A stretch of 64,000 nt of DNA from positions 124,001-188,000 of the forward strand of contig NZ_VLLB01000010.1 in the NCBI RefSeq assembly GCF_007830455.1, read 5' to 3'. Position 1 is the first letter of the stretch. Each line of letters starts with the position of its first letter. This document shows positions 35,913-44,690 of this stretch, one piece after another. This DNA is from Pseudoduganella lurida. Lineage in GTDB: Bacteria; Pseudomonadota; Gammaproteobacteria; Burkholderiales; Burkholderiaceae_D. The notes beneath the pieces were generated by a model that was not told the origin of the DNA, did no database searches, and worked only from the letters and a program-made list of their open reading frames with translations. A program made the translations under genes and the position numbers.

Positions 35913-35926
35913 TGAAAGCGTTTTCA
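35913..35926 (-). promoter_or_regulatory. LacI-type operator before the halogenase operon
   Basis: TGAAAGCGTTTTCA, a near-perfect palindrome with the central CG and TGAAA/TTTCA arms typical of LacI/GalR operators. It lies between the receptor terminator and the halogenase 2 start and resembles the sites before the receptor gene. Confidence 0.55.
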
Positions 35927-35947
35927 ACAGCTGAACCAGTGTAACCC

Positions 35948-35985
35948 AAAAAAACCGGGATCGGTCCCCGAAAAGACCGATCCCG
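35948..35985 (-). terminator. Terminator after the TonB-dependent receptor
   Basis: On the minus strand, an 11-bp perfect stem (35975-35985 with 35956-35966, GACCGATCCCG complement) with an 8-nt loop, then seven T residues (35948-35954). It ends the receptor mRNA 28 nt after its stop, so the halogenase operon needs its own promoter. Confidence 0.92.
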
Positions 35986-36012
35986 CAACGGAGGTAACAG
36001 TGATGCCGGCGC

Positions 36013-39000
36013 CTAGAACTTGTAGCGCAGCCCCAGCATGTAGCGCGGACCGGACTGCGTGGCGTTGACCAGCATGGTGGACGTGCGGCCATGCTTGCGC
36101 GTCGTTTCGTTGGTCAGGTTGATGCCTTCGAACTGCAGCGACAGTTTCGGCGTCACGTTGTAGCCCAGCGAGAGGTCGAACTGGCCGTAGGCTTCCGTGT
36201 ACACCGGGTTCGGGCCGGCCGCATCGAAGGTATCGGACAGGAATTCGTCGCGCCAGTTCCAGGCCGCCCGCACCGTGAACCTGGCATCCTCGTAGATGCC
36301 CACGATATTGGCCGAATCGGACAGGCCCACGACGGCGAACTGTTCGCCGATGCTGGCGTTGTCGTAGCCGATGCCCGAATCGACATAGGTGTAGTTCGCC
36401 GCGATGCCGAAGCCGCTGTCGCCGAACATGTGCTGCACGTTGATCTCGGCACCCTTGATGTCGGCCTTCTTCTGGTTCGAGAACGTGGTGATGCGGAACG
36501 TGGCGACCGGATCGTTCGGCTGGCCCACGATGGAGCCGGTGGCATTGCCGGAGCCGTCGTCCGGACCGCGCGTCACGCCGGCGGCGGTGGGGTGGTTGCG
36601 GAAGATGTAGTTGCGGATGCAGGTGGTGTCCGCGCCCGCGCAGCCGTTCGCCAGCGCCTCGTTCCACAGCGCGCCGCCCACCGGCGTGTGCAGTCCGGCA
36701 GACTTGTCATCGAAGCGCGACTGGCCCGCGTACTTTTCCAGGTTCTTCTTGAACAGGCCCACGGCGAAGAAGTTCTGCTTCCCGTAATACCACTCATACG
36801 ACAGGTCCAGGTTCTTCGACTTGACCGGCTCCAGCGCCGGATTGCCCTGGCTGCCGCCGCCACCGTCCAGGCGCGCCAGGTTGTTCAGCACCTTGCCACC
36901 GGCGATCTGGTCATAGCGCGGGCGGCCGATGGTCTGGCCGTAGGAGAAGCGCAGCTTCATGTCGGGGCGCAGGTCCACGTCCGCATCGAGGCTCGGCAGC
37001 AGGTTGTGGTACTTGCCTTCCAGCGTGGTGAAGGCCGGCGCGCCGAACAGCACCGAGAACTCGTTCTGCGAACCCCAGTCGATCACGGTGGGCGTCTGCA
37101 CCAGCGCGCTGGAGACGACATCGGTCTTCTCGTAGCGCACGCCGAGCGCCGTGTGCACCGGCAGCGCCAGGTCCCAGTCCGTGTTCACTTGCAGGTACAG
37201 CGCCTTCGATTTTTCCTCGGTGCGCTGGTCGGTGTCCCAGGTCGGCTTGACGGAATACAGGTCCGGCCGGCCGGACGCCTTGATCGCCAGGTCGCGCACC
37301 TGGTTGAAGTTGAACGTGTAGAAGTTGTTGAACAGGTTCGGGTTGCCCGAGCCGCTGATCTTGTCGAAGTAGCCGCGCACCGTTTCGGGATGCCAGGTGC
37401 TGCTCGGGTAGTCGGCCGGGCTGGTGGCGCCGCCCCACGAGTCGCGCTGCATCGTGGAGAAGGCGGAGCGGTTGTCCACCTTGGTGGCGGACACGCCGAA
37501 GTTCAGCTGCGATGCTTCCATCAGCTTCAGGCGGCCCTTGAACTGCACCTGGTCGATCTCGCCCTTCATGTAGCCGTTGCGGAACGCCGAGCCGGTGACC
37601 TGCTGGCCGCCCACGCCCGTGAAGTTGGCGCCGCTGATCGACAGCACGGGGAAGTCCTGGCTGAAGTCGGCCGTGGTATTGCCGCGGCTGAAGGACGAGG
37701 TGCCCAGCACGTTGTCCGAGCCCCACGGGCTGTCCGCCTTCGATTCGGCGGTGGAGTGGTGCGCATCGAACTCGAAGCGCAGGTCCGGGTTGACCTTCCA
37801 CAGCGCGTTGAAGCCCACCGAGTTGTTGGCGCTCTTGGTGGCGAAGTCGGCGCCGCCCATGGCGATGTCGCTGTTCCCGGCCGGGATGAATTCCGTGTAG
37901 ACGAGCGGGCCGGCCACCGGGCCGTTGGTCCAGCTGGAGGCCGACGGGCCGAAGTTGAACCAGGCCGACAGGTCCTGCCGGCGCGTGTGGATCTTGTTCT
38001 CGGAGTAGGTGTAGTCCAGCGTGGTGGTGATGTCCTTGCGCGGCGCGAACTGGAACGTCACCTGGCCGTTGGTGCGCTTGCGCTCGACGCCGGAGAAGGC
38101 GTAGTTCAGGTTCTGCGGTACCGAGTACACGTCGTTCGGGCCGGGGCGGTTGGTGATGTTCTGCGAGCCGTCCTTGCCTGGCAGGGGGATCGCGCCCCAG
38201 GTCTCTTCGCTGCCGCGGAACGGGCCCTTCCAGCCGCTGGAAACGGAGGCCGTGTTGTAGCCCAGGTTGCGCTCCTGGTAGCTGCCCGTGACGGCCAGGC
38301 CGAACATATTGTCGTTCCAGGTGGTGCTGTAGATGCCGGAGATTTCCGGCGTCACGCGCTTGCCCGTCTTGACGTCCTCCGGCAGGTTGGTCGACGAGTC
38401 GTCGTAGACGCCCTTGATGCCGATGCTGGCCTGGAAGCCGGGCCGGTCGAGCGGGCGCGCCGTCATCACGTTCAGCGTGGCGCCGATGCCGCCGGTGGGC
38501 GTTTCGGCGCGGCTGGTCTTGTACACCTGGATCTGCGAGATGCCTTCCGAGGCCACGTTGGCGAAGTCGAACGCGCGGCCATTCAGGTCGCCCAGGTTCG
38601 AGGTCGGCATCTGGCGGCCGTTCAGCAGCACCATGTTGAAGTCGGGGCCGATGCCGCGCACGGTGACCTTCGAGCCTTCGCCGATCGAGCGGTCGATCGA
38701 CACACCGGAAATGCGCTGCAGCGATTCGGCCAGGTTCGTGTCGGGGAACTTGCCGATGTCCTCGGCCACGATGCCGTCGACGATGCCGTCGGAATTGCGC
38801 TTCATGTTCAGCGACGACTGCATCGAGGCGCGCAGGCCCGTGACGACGACGGCCTGCACGGGCTGCGAGGAGGACAGGTCGGCGCCGCCTTCCTGCGGAC
38901 CGCCGGTGGCTTCCTGCGCGAATGCAGGGAGGGCGATGGCGGCGCAAGCGCCCGCCACGGCCAGGGTGATGAGTTTCTGCCTTGCGTGGTGTTGATTGCA

Positions 39001-39033
39001 CTGCTTCGGCTGCTGCGCCTTCGGATGATGCAT
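36013..39033 (-). CDS. TonB-dependent receptor, Xanthomonas/Caulobacter type
   Basis: 1006 residues with a signal peptide (cleavage after ALPAFA, about residue 39). The plug carries MKRNSDGIVDGIVAEDIGKF, then ESLQRISGVSIDRS and VTVRGIGPDFNMVLLNGRQ, the hallmark of the large receptor clade common in Xanthomonas and Caulobacter, whose known members take up carbohydrates or other organic substrates. The barrel ends in LGLRYKF with the terminal Phe of outer-membrane proteins. It has its own terminator and two LacI-type operators upstream. It is adjacent to the halogenase/SapC/cupin-like operon, so it probably imports that operon's substrate. Confidence 0.92.
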   Translation of the reverse strand: MHHPKAQQPKQCNQHHARQKLITLAVAGACAAIALPAFAQEATGGPQEGGADLSSSQPVQAVVVTGLRASMQSSLNMKRNSDGIVDGIVAEDIGKFPDTNLAESLQRISGVSIDRSIGEGSKVTVRGIGPDFNMVLLNGRQMPTSNLGDLNGRAFDFANVASEGISQIQVYKTSRAETPTGGIGATLNVMTARPLDRPGFQASIGIKGVYDDSSTNLPEDVKTGKRVTPEISGIYSTTWNDNMFGLAVTGSYQERNLGYNTASVSSGWKGPFRGSEETWGAIPLPGKDGSQNITNRPGPNDVYSVPQNLNYAFSGVERKRTNGQVTFQFAPRKDITTTLDYTYSENKIHTRRQDLSAWFNFGPSASSWTNGPVAGPLVYTEFIPAGNSDIAMGGADFATKSANNSVGFNALWKVNPDLRFEFDAHHSTAESKADSPWGSDNVLGTSSFSRGNTTADFSQDFPVLSISGANFTGVGGQQVTGSAFRNGYMKGEIDQVQFKGRLKLMEASQLNFGVSATKVDNRSAFSTMQRDSWGGATSPADYPSSTWHPETVRGYFDKISGSGNPNLFNNFYTFNFNQVRDLAIKASGRPDLYSVKPTWDTDQRTEEKSKALYLQVNTDWDLALPVHTALGVRYEKTDVVSSALVQTPTVIDWGSQNEFSVLFGAPAFTTLEGKYHNLLPSLDADVDLRPDMKLRFSYGQTIGRPRYDQIAGGKVLNNLARLDGGGGSQGNPALEPVKSKNLDLSYEWYYGKQNFFAVGLFKKNLEKYAGQSRFDDKSAGLHTPVGGALWNEALANGCAGADTTCIRNYIFRNHPTAAGVTRGPDDGSGNATGSIVGQPNDPVATFRITTFSNQKKADIKGAEINVQHMFGDSGFGIAANYTYVDSGIGYDNASIGEQFAVVGLSDSANIVGIYEDARFTVRAAWNWRDEFLSDTFDAAGPNPVYTEAYGQFDLSLGYNVTPKLSLQFEGINLTNETTRKHGRTSTMLVNATQSGPRYMLGLRYKF

Positions 39034-39090
39034 GGTTGTCTCCAGTTCTTCTGGTTTTTTATGGTTTCTCTACCCGGCACCTGCCGGAGT

Positions 39091-39106
39091 TTGGAAACGT
39101 TTCCAA
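39091..39106 (-). promoter_or_regulatory. LacI-type operator upstream of the TonB receptor
   Basis: TTGGAAACGTTTCCAA, a perfect 16-bp palindrome with central CG, 58 bp before the receptor start. This is the classic LacI/GalR operator form. Confidence 0.75.
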
Positions 39107-39215
39107 CTTCGGTCGGCAAAAATCCGGTCGAAACTGCCTGGCCGATCGGAGTGAGTTGCCGGTGCCGCCGCGATACATCTGTTGCGACGGCTGGATACGA
39201 TGATGATGTCTGTGG

Positions 39216-39232
39216 ATGGTAACGTTTCCAAT
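39216..39232 (-). promoter_or_regulatory. Second LacI-type operator upstream of the TonB receptor
   Basis: TGGTAACGTTTCCA at 39217-39230, an imperfect copy of the palindrome at 39091, centred about 125 bp away. The gap 39034-39376 contains only these sites and the two divergent promoters; I see no gene in it. Confidence 0.6.
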
Positions 39233-39376
39233 TTGCCGCTGCAATGTGTACGGTTGGGTCCGTTGCGTGTTTGACACAGTTACTTTGTTTGTTATTCGCG
39301 CGTCCGGCCTGTCGGGCGCCGTATTGCTGTGATAACTTTTCGGGTTCACCTTCGTTCACCCGTACCAAAGGAATCC

Positions 39377-40783
39377 ATGCTGCCGCGCCGCCCGCTGTCG
39401 ATCGCCCTGCTGTCGACCATCCTGCTGTCCCTGCCACTGGCCACGCTGGCCAGTCCCGCCAACGATCCCTGGCATGCGAAAGCCCGTGCGCTGCTGGAGC
39501 ATGCGGTGAACATTCCAACCGTGGCCGGCCGCGGCCGCGTGCCGGAACTGGCAGCGTATCTGGCAGCGCAGTACCGCGAAGCCGGCATCCCGGATGCCGA
39601 CATCCGCGTGATGCCCTACGAGAAAACGGCGGCGCTGATCGTGCGCTGGCGTGCAAAGAAACCGACCGCAAAGCCGATCATGGTGATCGCCCACATGGAT
39701 GTGGTGGAAGCGAAGCGCGAGGACTGGGAACTGGATCCCTTCGTGTTCACGGAAAGGGACGGCTATTACTACGGCCGCGGCACGTTCGACGACAAGATGG
39801 GCATCGCCGCGACCACGACGGCGATCCTGAAGCTGAAGGCGTCCGGCTTCGCGCCACAGCGCGACATCATCGTGTTCTACACGGGTGACGAGGAGACCGA
39901 CGGCGTGGGCGCGGAACTGGGCGCGACCAAATGGCGCGAGCTGCTGGAAGTGGAATTCGGCCTGAACGCGGACAGCGGCCGCGGCGGCTTTGCCACGGAT
40001 GGCCGGCCGCTCGGCTTCGCGCTGCAGACGGCCGAAAAGACCTTCGCCAACTTCACGTTCACGACGAAGAACCGGGGCGGCCATTCGTCCAAGCCGCGCA
40101 AGGACAACGCCATCTACCAGCTGGCCAATGCGCTGCAGCGGCTGGAGCGCTACCGCTTCGAGCCGGCCCTGAACGAAACCACGCGCGCCTATTTCAACGA
40201 ACGCGCCAGGATGGAAAAGGGCCCGCTGGGCGATGCCATGCGCGCCTGGCTGAAGGATCCGAAGAATGGCAAGGCGGCCGACGTCATCGAGGCCAGCGAT
40301 ACGGAAGTGGCGTTGACGCGCACGCGCTGCGTGGCGACGCTGCTGTCCGGCGGCCATGCCGACAATGCGCTGCCGCAGACGGCCACGGCCAACGTCAACT
40401 GCCGCATCATGCCGGGCGTGTCGCCCGATGCGATCCGCGCCGAGCTGGAAAAGGTGGCGGCCGATCCGGGCGTGGCCGTCACGCGTGCCGACGACTACGT
40501 GGCTTCGCAGATCTCGCCGCTGCGTCCGGACGTCGTGCAGGCCTACACGGCCGCCGTGAAGGCGCTGCACCCGGCGTCGCCCGTGATCCCGCAGATGAGC
40601 ACCGGCGCCACCGATGCGCGGCCGTTCCGCGCCAGCGGCATTCCGATCTACGGCGTGGATGGTTCGTGGGGCATCGTGCCCACCGATTCGCGCACCCATG
40701 GCCGCGACGAGCGCCTGCCGGTGAAGGCACTGGACGACGATGTGGACCACTGGACCATCATGCTGAAACAGCTGGCGAAATAA
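39377..40783 (+). CDS. Exported M20-family zinc peptidase
   Basis: 468 residues from the ATG at 39377 (AAGGAA upstream), which opens a signal peptide (MLPRRPLSIALLSTILLSLP, cleavage about residue 25). M20 catalytic elements are present: VIAHMDVVEA (metal His and catalytic Asp), YGRGTFDDKMG, and the Glu pair in YTGDEETDGV. A dimerisation domain inserts at about 215-350. It removes N-terminal or C-terminal residues from peptides, probably in the periplasm. Divergent from the TonB receptor across the LacI-type operators, so it could share that control. Confidence 0.92.
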   Translation: MLPRRPLSIALLSTILLSLPLATLASPANDPWHAKARALLEHAVNIPTVAGRGRVPELAAYLAAQYREAGIPDADIRVMPYEKTAALIVRWRAKKPTAKPIMVIAHMDVVEAKREDWELDPFVFTERDGYYYGRGTFDDKMGIAATTTAILKLKASGFAPQRDIIVFYTGDEETDGVGAELGATKWRELLEVEFGLNADSGRGGFATDGRPLGFALQTAEKTFANFTFTTKNRGGHSSKPRKDNAIYQLANALQRLERYRFEPALNETTRAYFNERARMEKGPLGDAMRAWLKDPKNGKAADVIEASDTEVALTRTRCVATLLSGGHADNALPQTATANVNCRIMPGVSPDAIRAELEKVAADPGVAVTRADDYVASQISPLRPDVVQAYTAAVKALHPASPVIPQMSTGATDARPFRASGIPIYGVDGSWGIVPTDSRTHGRDERLPVKALDDDVDHWTIMLKQLAK

Positions 40784-40796
40784 GCGGAGCAAGCAT

Positions 40797-41333
40797 ATGC
40801 CCACCTGCGCCGACATCCGCCTGCTGGCCGCGTACAACGCGCACATGAACCGCAAGCTGTACGCCGCTGCTGCCCGATTGCCGGCAGAGGAACTGGCGGC
40901 GGAGCGGGGCGCGTTCTTCGGGTCCCTGCTCGGCACGATGAACCACCTGTGCGCCGCGGACACGATCTGGCTGACGCGCTTCGCCGCGCACCCGGTCGCC
41001 TTTACCGCACTGGCTTCCCTGCGCGACGGCCCCGTGCCGTCGAACTTGCGGCAATCGTACGGCGACGATCTGGCCACGCTGCAGGCCAGCCGCGTGCGCA
41101 TCGATGGCATGATCGACAGCTTCGCCGCGCAGCTCCAGCCGGCCGACCTGGACGCGGTGCTCGTCTACCGCAACACGCGCGGCCACGAGTACCGCAAGCA
41201 CTTCGGCACGCTGCTGCTGCACTTCTTCAACCACCAGGCGCATCACCGCGGCCAGGCCAGCACCCTGCTCACGCAGGCCGGCGTGGACATCGGCGTCACG
41301 GACCTGCTGGAGATCATTCCGGACGCGGACTGA
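40797..41333 (+). CDS. DinB-family protein
   Basis: 178 residues, four-helix DinB fold. The metal-binding histidines are visible at GTMNHLCAAD (about residue 49) and in FNHQAHHRGQAST (about 143-149). DinB proteins are metal-dependent enzymes or thiol S-transferases of mostly unknown substrate, often stress related. It begins 13 nt after the M20 peptidase stop and is probably co-transcribed. Confidence 0.88.
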   Translation: MPTCADIRLLAAYNAHMNRKLYAAAARLPAEELAAERGAFFGSLLGTMNHLCAADTIWLTRFAAHPVAFTALASLRDGPVPSNLRQSYGDDLATLQASRVRIDGMIDSFAAQLQPADLDAVLVYRNTRGHEYRKHFGTLLLHFFNHQAHHRGQASTLLTQAGVDIGVTDLLEIIPDAD

Positions 41334-41337
41334 CGAG

Positions 41338-42105
41338 TCAGATCTGCCCCTGGCCGCCATCGACATACAGCTCGGTGCCGTTGACGAAGCTGGCATCGCT
41401 TGATGCGAGGAAGGTGACGGCCTTCGCCACTTCATCCGGCTCGCCCACGCGGCCCATGGGGATGCCGGTGGTCAGGTAGTCCAGCAGGCCTTGCTGCGCC
41501 TGGGCGTCCGTGCCGGCCAGTTCCACCAGGCCCGGCGTGCGGATCGGGCCCGGCACGACGGTGTTGATGCGGATGCCGCGGTCCTTCAGGTCCAGGATCC
41601 AGTTGCGGGCGAACGAGCGCACGGCCGCCTTCGAGGCAGCGTACACGGAGAACGCGGCGGTGCCCTTGTTGGCGGCGGTGGAGCCGGTGAGGATCACGGA
41701 AGCGCCCGGCGCCAGCAGCGGCAGCGCTTTCTGCACGGTGAACAGCACGCCCTTCACGTTGCGGCCGAACGTGTCCTCGTACTGCTGCTCGGTGATCTCG
41801 CCCAGCGGCAGCATGTCGCCGCCGCCGGCGTTCGCGAACAGCACGTCAATGCGGCCGTGGGTGGTGCGCACCTGTTCGTACAGCGTGTCCAGCTCGGCCG
41901 GCTTCGACGAGTCGACGCGGTAGCCGGCAGCGCCGTGGCCGATCGCCTCGACGGCGGCATCGAGTTCGGCCTGGCGGCGGCCCGTGACGATCACGCGGGC
42001 GCCTTCGGCGGCGAAGCGTTTCGCGGTGGCCAGGCCGATGCCCGTGGTGCCGCCGGTGACGATGGCGATCTTGTCCTGCAGCTTGCTGGTGGTGGTCGTG
42101 TTCAT
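41338..42105 (-). CDS. SDR-family oxidoreductase (with LysR partner)
   Basis: 255 residues, classical short-chain dehydrogenase: NAD(P) motif TGGTTGIG (about 18-25), NAG motif NAGGG, catalytic Ser in LTGSTAA and Tyr-x3-Lys as YAASK. An Arg after the second strand (VTGRRQ) suggests NADP. It is divergent from the LysR gene at 42221, which probably controls it. Substrate unknown. Confidence 0.92.
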   Translation of the reverse strand: MNTTTTSKLQDKIAIVTGGTTGIGLATAKRFAAEGARVIVTGRRQAELDAAVEAIGHGAAGYRVDSSKPAELDTLYEQVRTTHGRIDVLFANAGGGDMLPLGEITEQQYEDTFGRNVKGVLFTVQKALPLLAPGASVILTGSTAANKGTAAFSVYAASKAAVRSFARNWILDLKDRGIRINTVVPGPIRTPGLVELAGTDAQAQQGLLDYLTTGIPMGRVGEPDEVAKAVTFLASSDASFVNGTELYVDGGQGQI

Positions 42106-42168
42106 GGTGAGCTCCTTGTCGGTTCGTTCGGTTCAAAGTGTGCTGCGATGAACGAATGGTAGCGACGG

Positions 42169-42194
42169 TGCGATCGCATTAAAATAGCAACTAT
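42169..42194. promoter_or_regulatory. Candidate LysR binding region
   Basis: In the 115-bp divergent gap: TGCGATCGCA (42169-42178, perfect palindrome) and ATAG-CAA-CTAT (42184-42194). Either could be the LysR recognition or activation site. Confidence 0.4.
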
Positions 42195-42220
42195 CGCAAA
42201 CCATCATTGCAGATTTGACG

Positions 42221-43132
42221 ATGTCCAAACTGCCCGACTTCGAAGGACTGGCCCTGTTCGCCAGGGTGGCCGAGGAACGCTCGTTTGCCGGCGCGGCGCG
42301 TGCGCTGGGCCTCTCGGTGGCCACCGTCTCGCGTGCCGTGGCGCGGCTGGAGGAGCGGCTCGGTGCGCGGTTGCTGAACCGCACCTCGCGCCAGCTGGCG
42401 TTGACGGAGTTCGGCACATCGCTGGCGGAGCGGGCCGGCGACATATTCCGGCTGGCCGAGGAAGCGGAAGGCGCGGCGCGCGAGCAATCGGCCCGGCCGC
42501 GCGGACTGGTGCGGCTGGCGGTGCCGATGTCGTTCGGGCTGCGCCAGGTGGCGCCGCTGCTGCCCGAATTCTTCCGCCGCTATCCCGACATCCAGATCGA
42601 CCTGCACCTGTCGGATGCCACGGTGGACCTGGTGGGCGACGGCTTCGATGCGGCGCTGCGCATCGCCGTGCTGCCCGATTCCTCGCTGGTGGCGCGCAAG
42701 CTGGCGCCCGTGTCCCGATTGATCGTGGCGGCACCCGCCTACCTGGCGCAGCACGGCACGCCCACGCATCCTGCCGACCTGCTGCAGCACGCCTGCCTGG
42801 GCTATGCCTACAACGCGCGCAGCGACACGTGGCACTTCAGGAACGCGGCGGGCGAGGACGCCAGCGTGCGGCCGCAGGGACCGTTGCGCGTGACGAACTC
42901 CGATGCGCTGCTGCCCACCGTGCTGGCCGGGCTGGCGATCTGCGAGCTGCCCGATTTCATCGCGGCCGACCGGGTGCGCGATGGCAGCCTGGTGCCGATC
43001 CTGGCGGACTGGCCGATGACGGAGGGCGGGCTGTATTTCGTCACGCCGTCCGCGCGGGCAAGGCCTGCACGGATCACGGTGCTGTCCGACTTTTTCGCCG
43101 GGCACCTGTCGAAGGCGGCGTGGCGGCCGTGA
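42221..43132 (+). CDS. LysR-family transcriptional regulator
   Basis: 303 residues from the ATG at 42221 (MSKLPDFEGLALFARVAEE); a TTG 6 nt upstream is also possible. Winged helix about 5-65 (AAARALGLSVATVSRAVARLE) and a CrgA-like substrate-binding domain about 92-295. It is divergent from the SDR gene, the usual arrangement for an LysR regulator and its target. Confidence 0.92.
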   Translation: MSKLPDFEGLALFARVAEERSFAGAARALGLSVATVSRAVARLEERLGARLLNRTSRQLALTEFGTSLAERAGDIFRLAEEAEGAAREQSARPRGLVRLAVPMSFGLRQVAPLLPEFFRRYPDIQIDLHLSDATVDLVGDGFDAALRIAVLPDSSLVARKLAPVSRLIVAAPAYLAQHGTPTHPADLLQHACLGYAYNARSDTWHFRNAAGEDASVRPQGPLRVTNSDALLPTVLAGLAICELPDFIAADRVRDGSLVPILADWPMTEGGLYFVTPSARARPARITVLSDFFAGHLSKAAWRP

Positions 43133-43175
43133 CGCTGCGTGCGGGTAAAATAAGGGCTCTCCCCAGGACCCCATC

Positions 43176-44261
43176 ATGATCTTCCGCCAGCTGTTCGACC
43201 CCGTCTCTTCCACCTACACGTACCTGCTGGGCGATGCGGGCGAGGCCGTGCTGATCGATCCCGTCTACGAGCACGTGCCGCGCGACCTGGCCCTGCTGCA
43301 GGAGCTGGGCTTGAGGCTGCTGACCACGCTGGACACGCACGTGCATGCAGACCACGTGACAGGCGCCTGGCGCCTGCAGCAGCGCTGCGGCAGCGGCATC
43401 GCGGTGGCTGAAGCAGCCGGCGCGGAGCTGGCCACGCGCACGCTGCGCCATGGCGACCGCATCGGCTTCGGCAGCCGTCACCTGACGGTGCGCGCCACGC
43501 CGGGACACACCAGCGGCTGCGTCACCTACGTGCTCGATGACGAGAGCATGGCGTTCACCGGTGACAGCCTGCTGATCCGCGGCTGCGGCCGCACCGACTT
43601 CCAGCAGGGCAGTGCCGCGCAGCTGTTCACTTCCGTGCGCGAGCAGATCCTGTCGCTGCCTGAAGCGTGCCTCCTGTATCCGGCGCACGACTACCGCGGC
43701 GTGACGGTCACCAGCGTGGCGGAAGAGCGCCGCTTCAATCCGCGGCTGGGCGGCGAGGTGGACGAGGGCGACTTCACGGGCCACATGAATGCCCTGAACC
43801 TGCCGCATCCGAAGATGATCGCCGTTGCCGTGCCCGCCAACCTGCGCTGCGGCCAGCCGGAGGAGGGCGGCTTGTTTGCCGGGACATCCGCCGAAACGCC
43901 GGACTGGGCACCACTGACGCTGCGCTTTTCAGGCGTGTGGGAAATCGAGCCGATGGCGCTGCTGGAGCACGGCGCCGGCGCGCAACTCGTCGACGTGCGC
44001 GAGGAAGCCGAATTCGTCGACCGGCTGGGGCACCTGGCCGGCGCGCGGCTGCTGCCGCTGTCGCAGCTGTCCGACCACCTGCCGGAGCTGGACAAGGAAC
44101 GGCCCGTGGTGGCCGTGTGCCGCTCCGGCGTGCGCTCGGCGCAGGCCTGCGTGCTGCTGGCCAAGGCGGGCTTCGGGCAGGTCGCCAACCTGGCGGGCGG
44201 GATGCTGCGCTGGCACGTCGAGGGCTTGCCGGTGGTTTGCAGCGACAACGCCACGCATTGA
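43176..44261 (+). CDS. Persulfide dioxygenase-rhodanese fusion (ETHE1-like)
   Basis: 361 residues. Residues about 1-240 are a metallo-beta-lactamase fold of the ETHE1 type (THVHADHVTGA, TPGHTSGC, FTGDSLLIRGCGRTDF, PAHDY), which oxidises glutathione persulfide to sulfite. Residues about 265-355 are a rhodanese domain with active-site loop CRSGVRS. Such fusions couple persulfide oxidation to sulfur transfer in hydrogen sulfide detoxification. No sulfide:quinone reductase is adjacent. Confidence 0.93.
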   Translation: MIFRQLFDPVSSTYTYLLGDAGEAVLIDPVYEHVPRDLALLQELGLRLLTTLDTHVHADHVTGAWRLQQRCGSGIAVAEAAGAELATRTLRHGDRIGFGSRHLTVRATPGHTSGCVTYVLDDESMAFTGDSLLIRGCGRTDFQQGSAAQLFTSVREQILSLPEACLLYPAHDYRGVTVTSVAEERRFNPRLGGEVDEGDFTGHMNALNLPHPKMIAVAVPANLRCGQPEEGGLFAGTSAETPDWAPLTLRFSGVWEIEPMALLEHGAGAQLVDVREEAEFVDRLGHLAGARLLPLSQLSDHLPELDKERPVVAVCRSGVRSAQACVLLAKAGFGQVANLAGGMLRWHVEGLPVVCSDNATH

Positions 44262-44272
44262 CACCGCGTAGG

Positions 44273-44352
44273 AGGGGTTTCGTGAAGCGCAGCTTCGCGC
44301 CTGCGTAGCGGTGGGGCCATGCAGGGCTGCGCTCCTTCCGTGCACCGAGACA
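44273..44352 (+). repeat. 80-bp intergenic repeat, copy 1
   Basis: About 90% identical, without gaps, to 47339-47418 in the same orientation. It contains the self-complementary word GAAGCGCAGCTTCGC and ends a transcript (downstream of the persulfide dioxygenase), so it may be a REP-like element or transcript-end structure. Confidence 0.8.
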
Positions 44353-44390
44353 CGTGCTCGGCGGTTTCGGCTCCATTGCTAGAATGGCGC

Positions 44391-44690
44391 ATGCCCCGTA
44401 AAACACCGATCTTCCCTGGCCCCCGCACTGCGCGCGGTGCCGTCCTTGCCGTGCTGCTGTCGAACGCCGACCAGACCGGTGCCGAACCGCTGCGCGGCCG
44501 CGTCACGCTGGCGGCGATCGTGCGGGCGCTCAAGCGCAAATACCACTGGCCGATCGAGACGGCGAGCTTTCCTTCCAACGATGCGGACGGCCGCGCCACC
44601 TGGGCCACCGTCTACACCCTGCCATCCGAGGTCATCGTCGCCGCCATGGACGAGCGGGGCCGCGACTGGCTGCGCGCCGCCCGCCTGTAA
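44391..44690 (+). CDS. Uncharacterised 99-residue protein
   Basis: Starts at 44391 (MPRKTPIFPG), immediately after copy 1 of the 80-bp repeat. The segment LAAIVRALKRKYHWPIETAS followed by WATVYTLPSEVIVAAM looks like a small helix-turn-helix or winged-helix unit, basic overall. I do not recognise a family. Codon use matches the neighbours. Without a clear ribosome-binding site the start is uncertain; the larger frame from 44319 would translate the repeat. Confidence 0.6.
   Translation: MPRKTPIFPGPRTARGAVLAVLLSNADQTGAEPLRGRVTLAAIVRALKRKYHWPIETASFPSNDADGRATWATVYTLPSEVIVAAMDERGRDWLRAARL

Noticed and set aside
36091..39222. A 1043-residue open frame on the plus strand opposite the TonB receptor, and similar giant antisense frames at 23810-26863 and 59549-63418
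   Set aside because: They lie antisense to clear, conserved genes, have biased His/Arg/Ala/Gln composition and no recognisable domain. Long antisense frames are expected in GC-rich DNA.
44273..44352. 80-bp repeat as a possible attC site or tRNA
   Set aside because: No cloverleaf fold, no anticodon arm, no integrase in the window; a second near-copy in the same orientation fits an intergenic repeat better.
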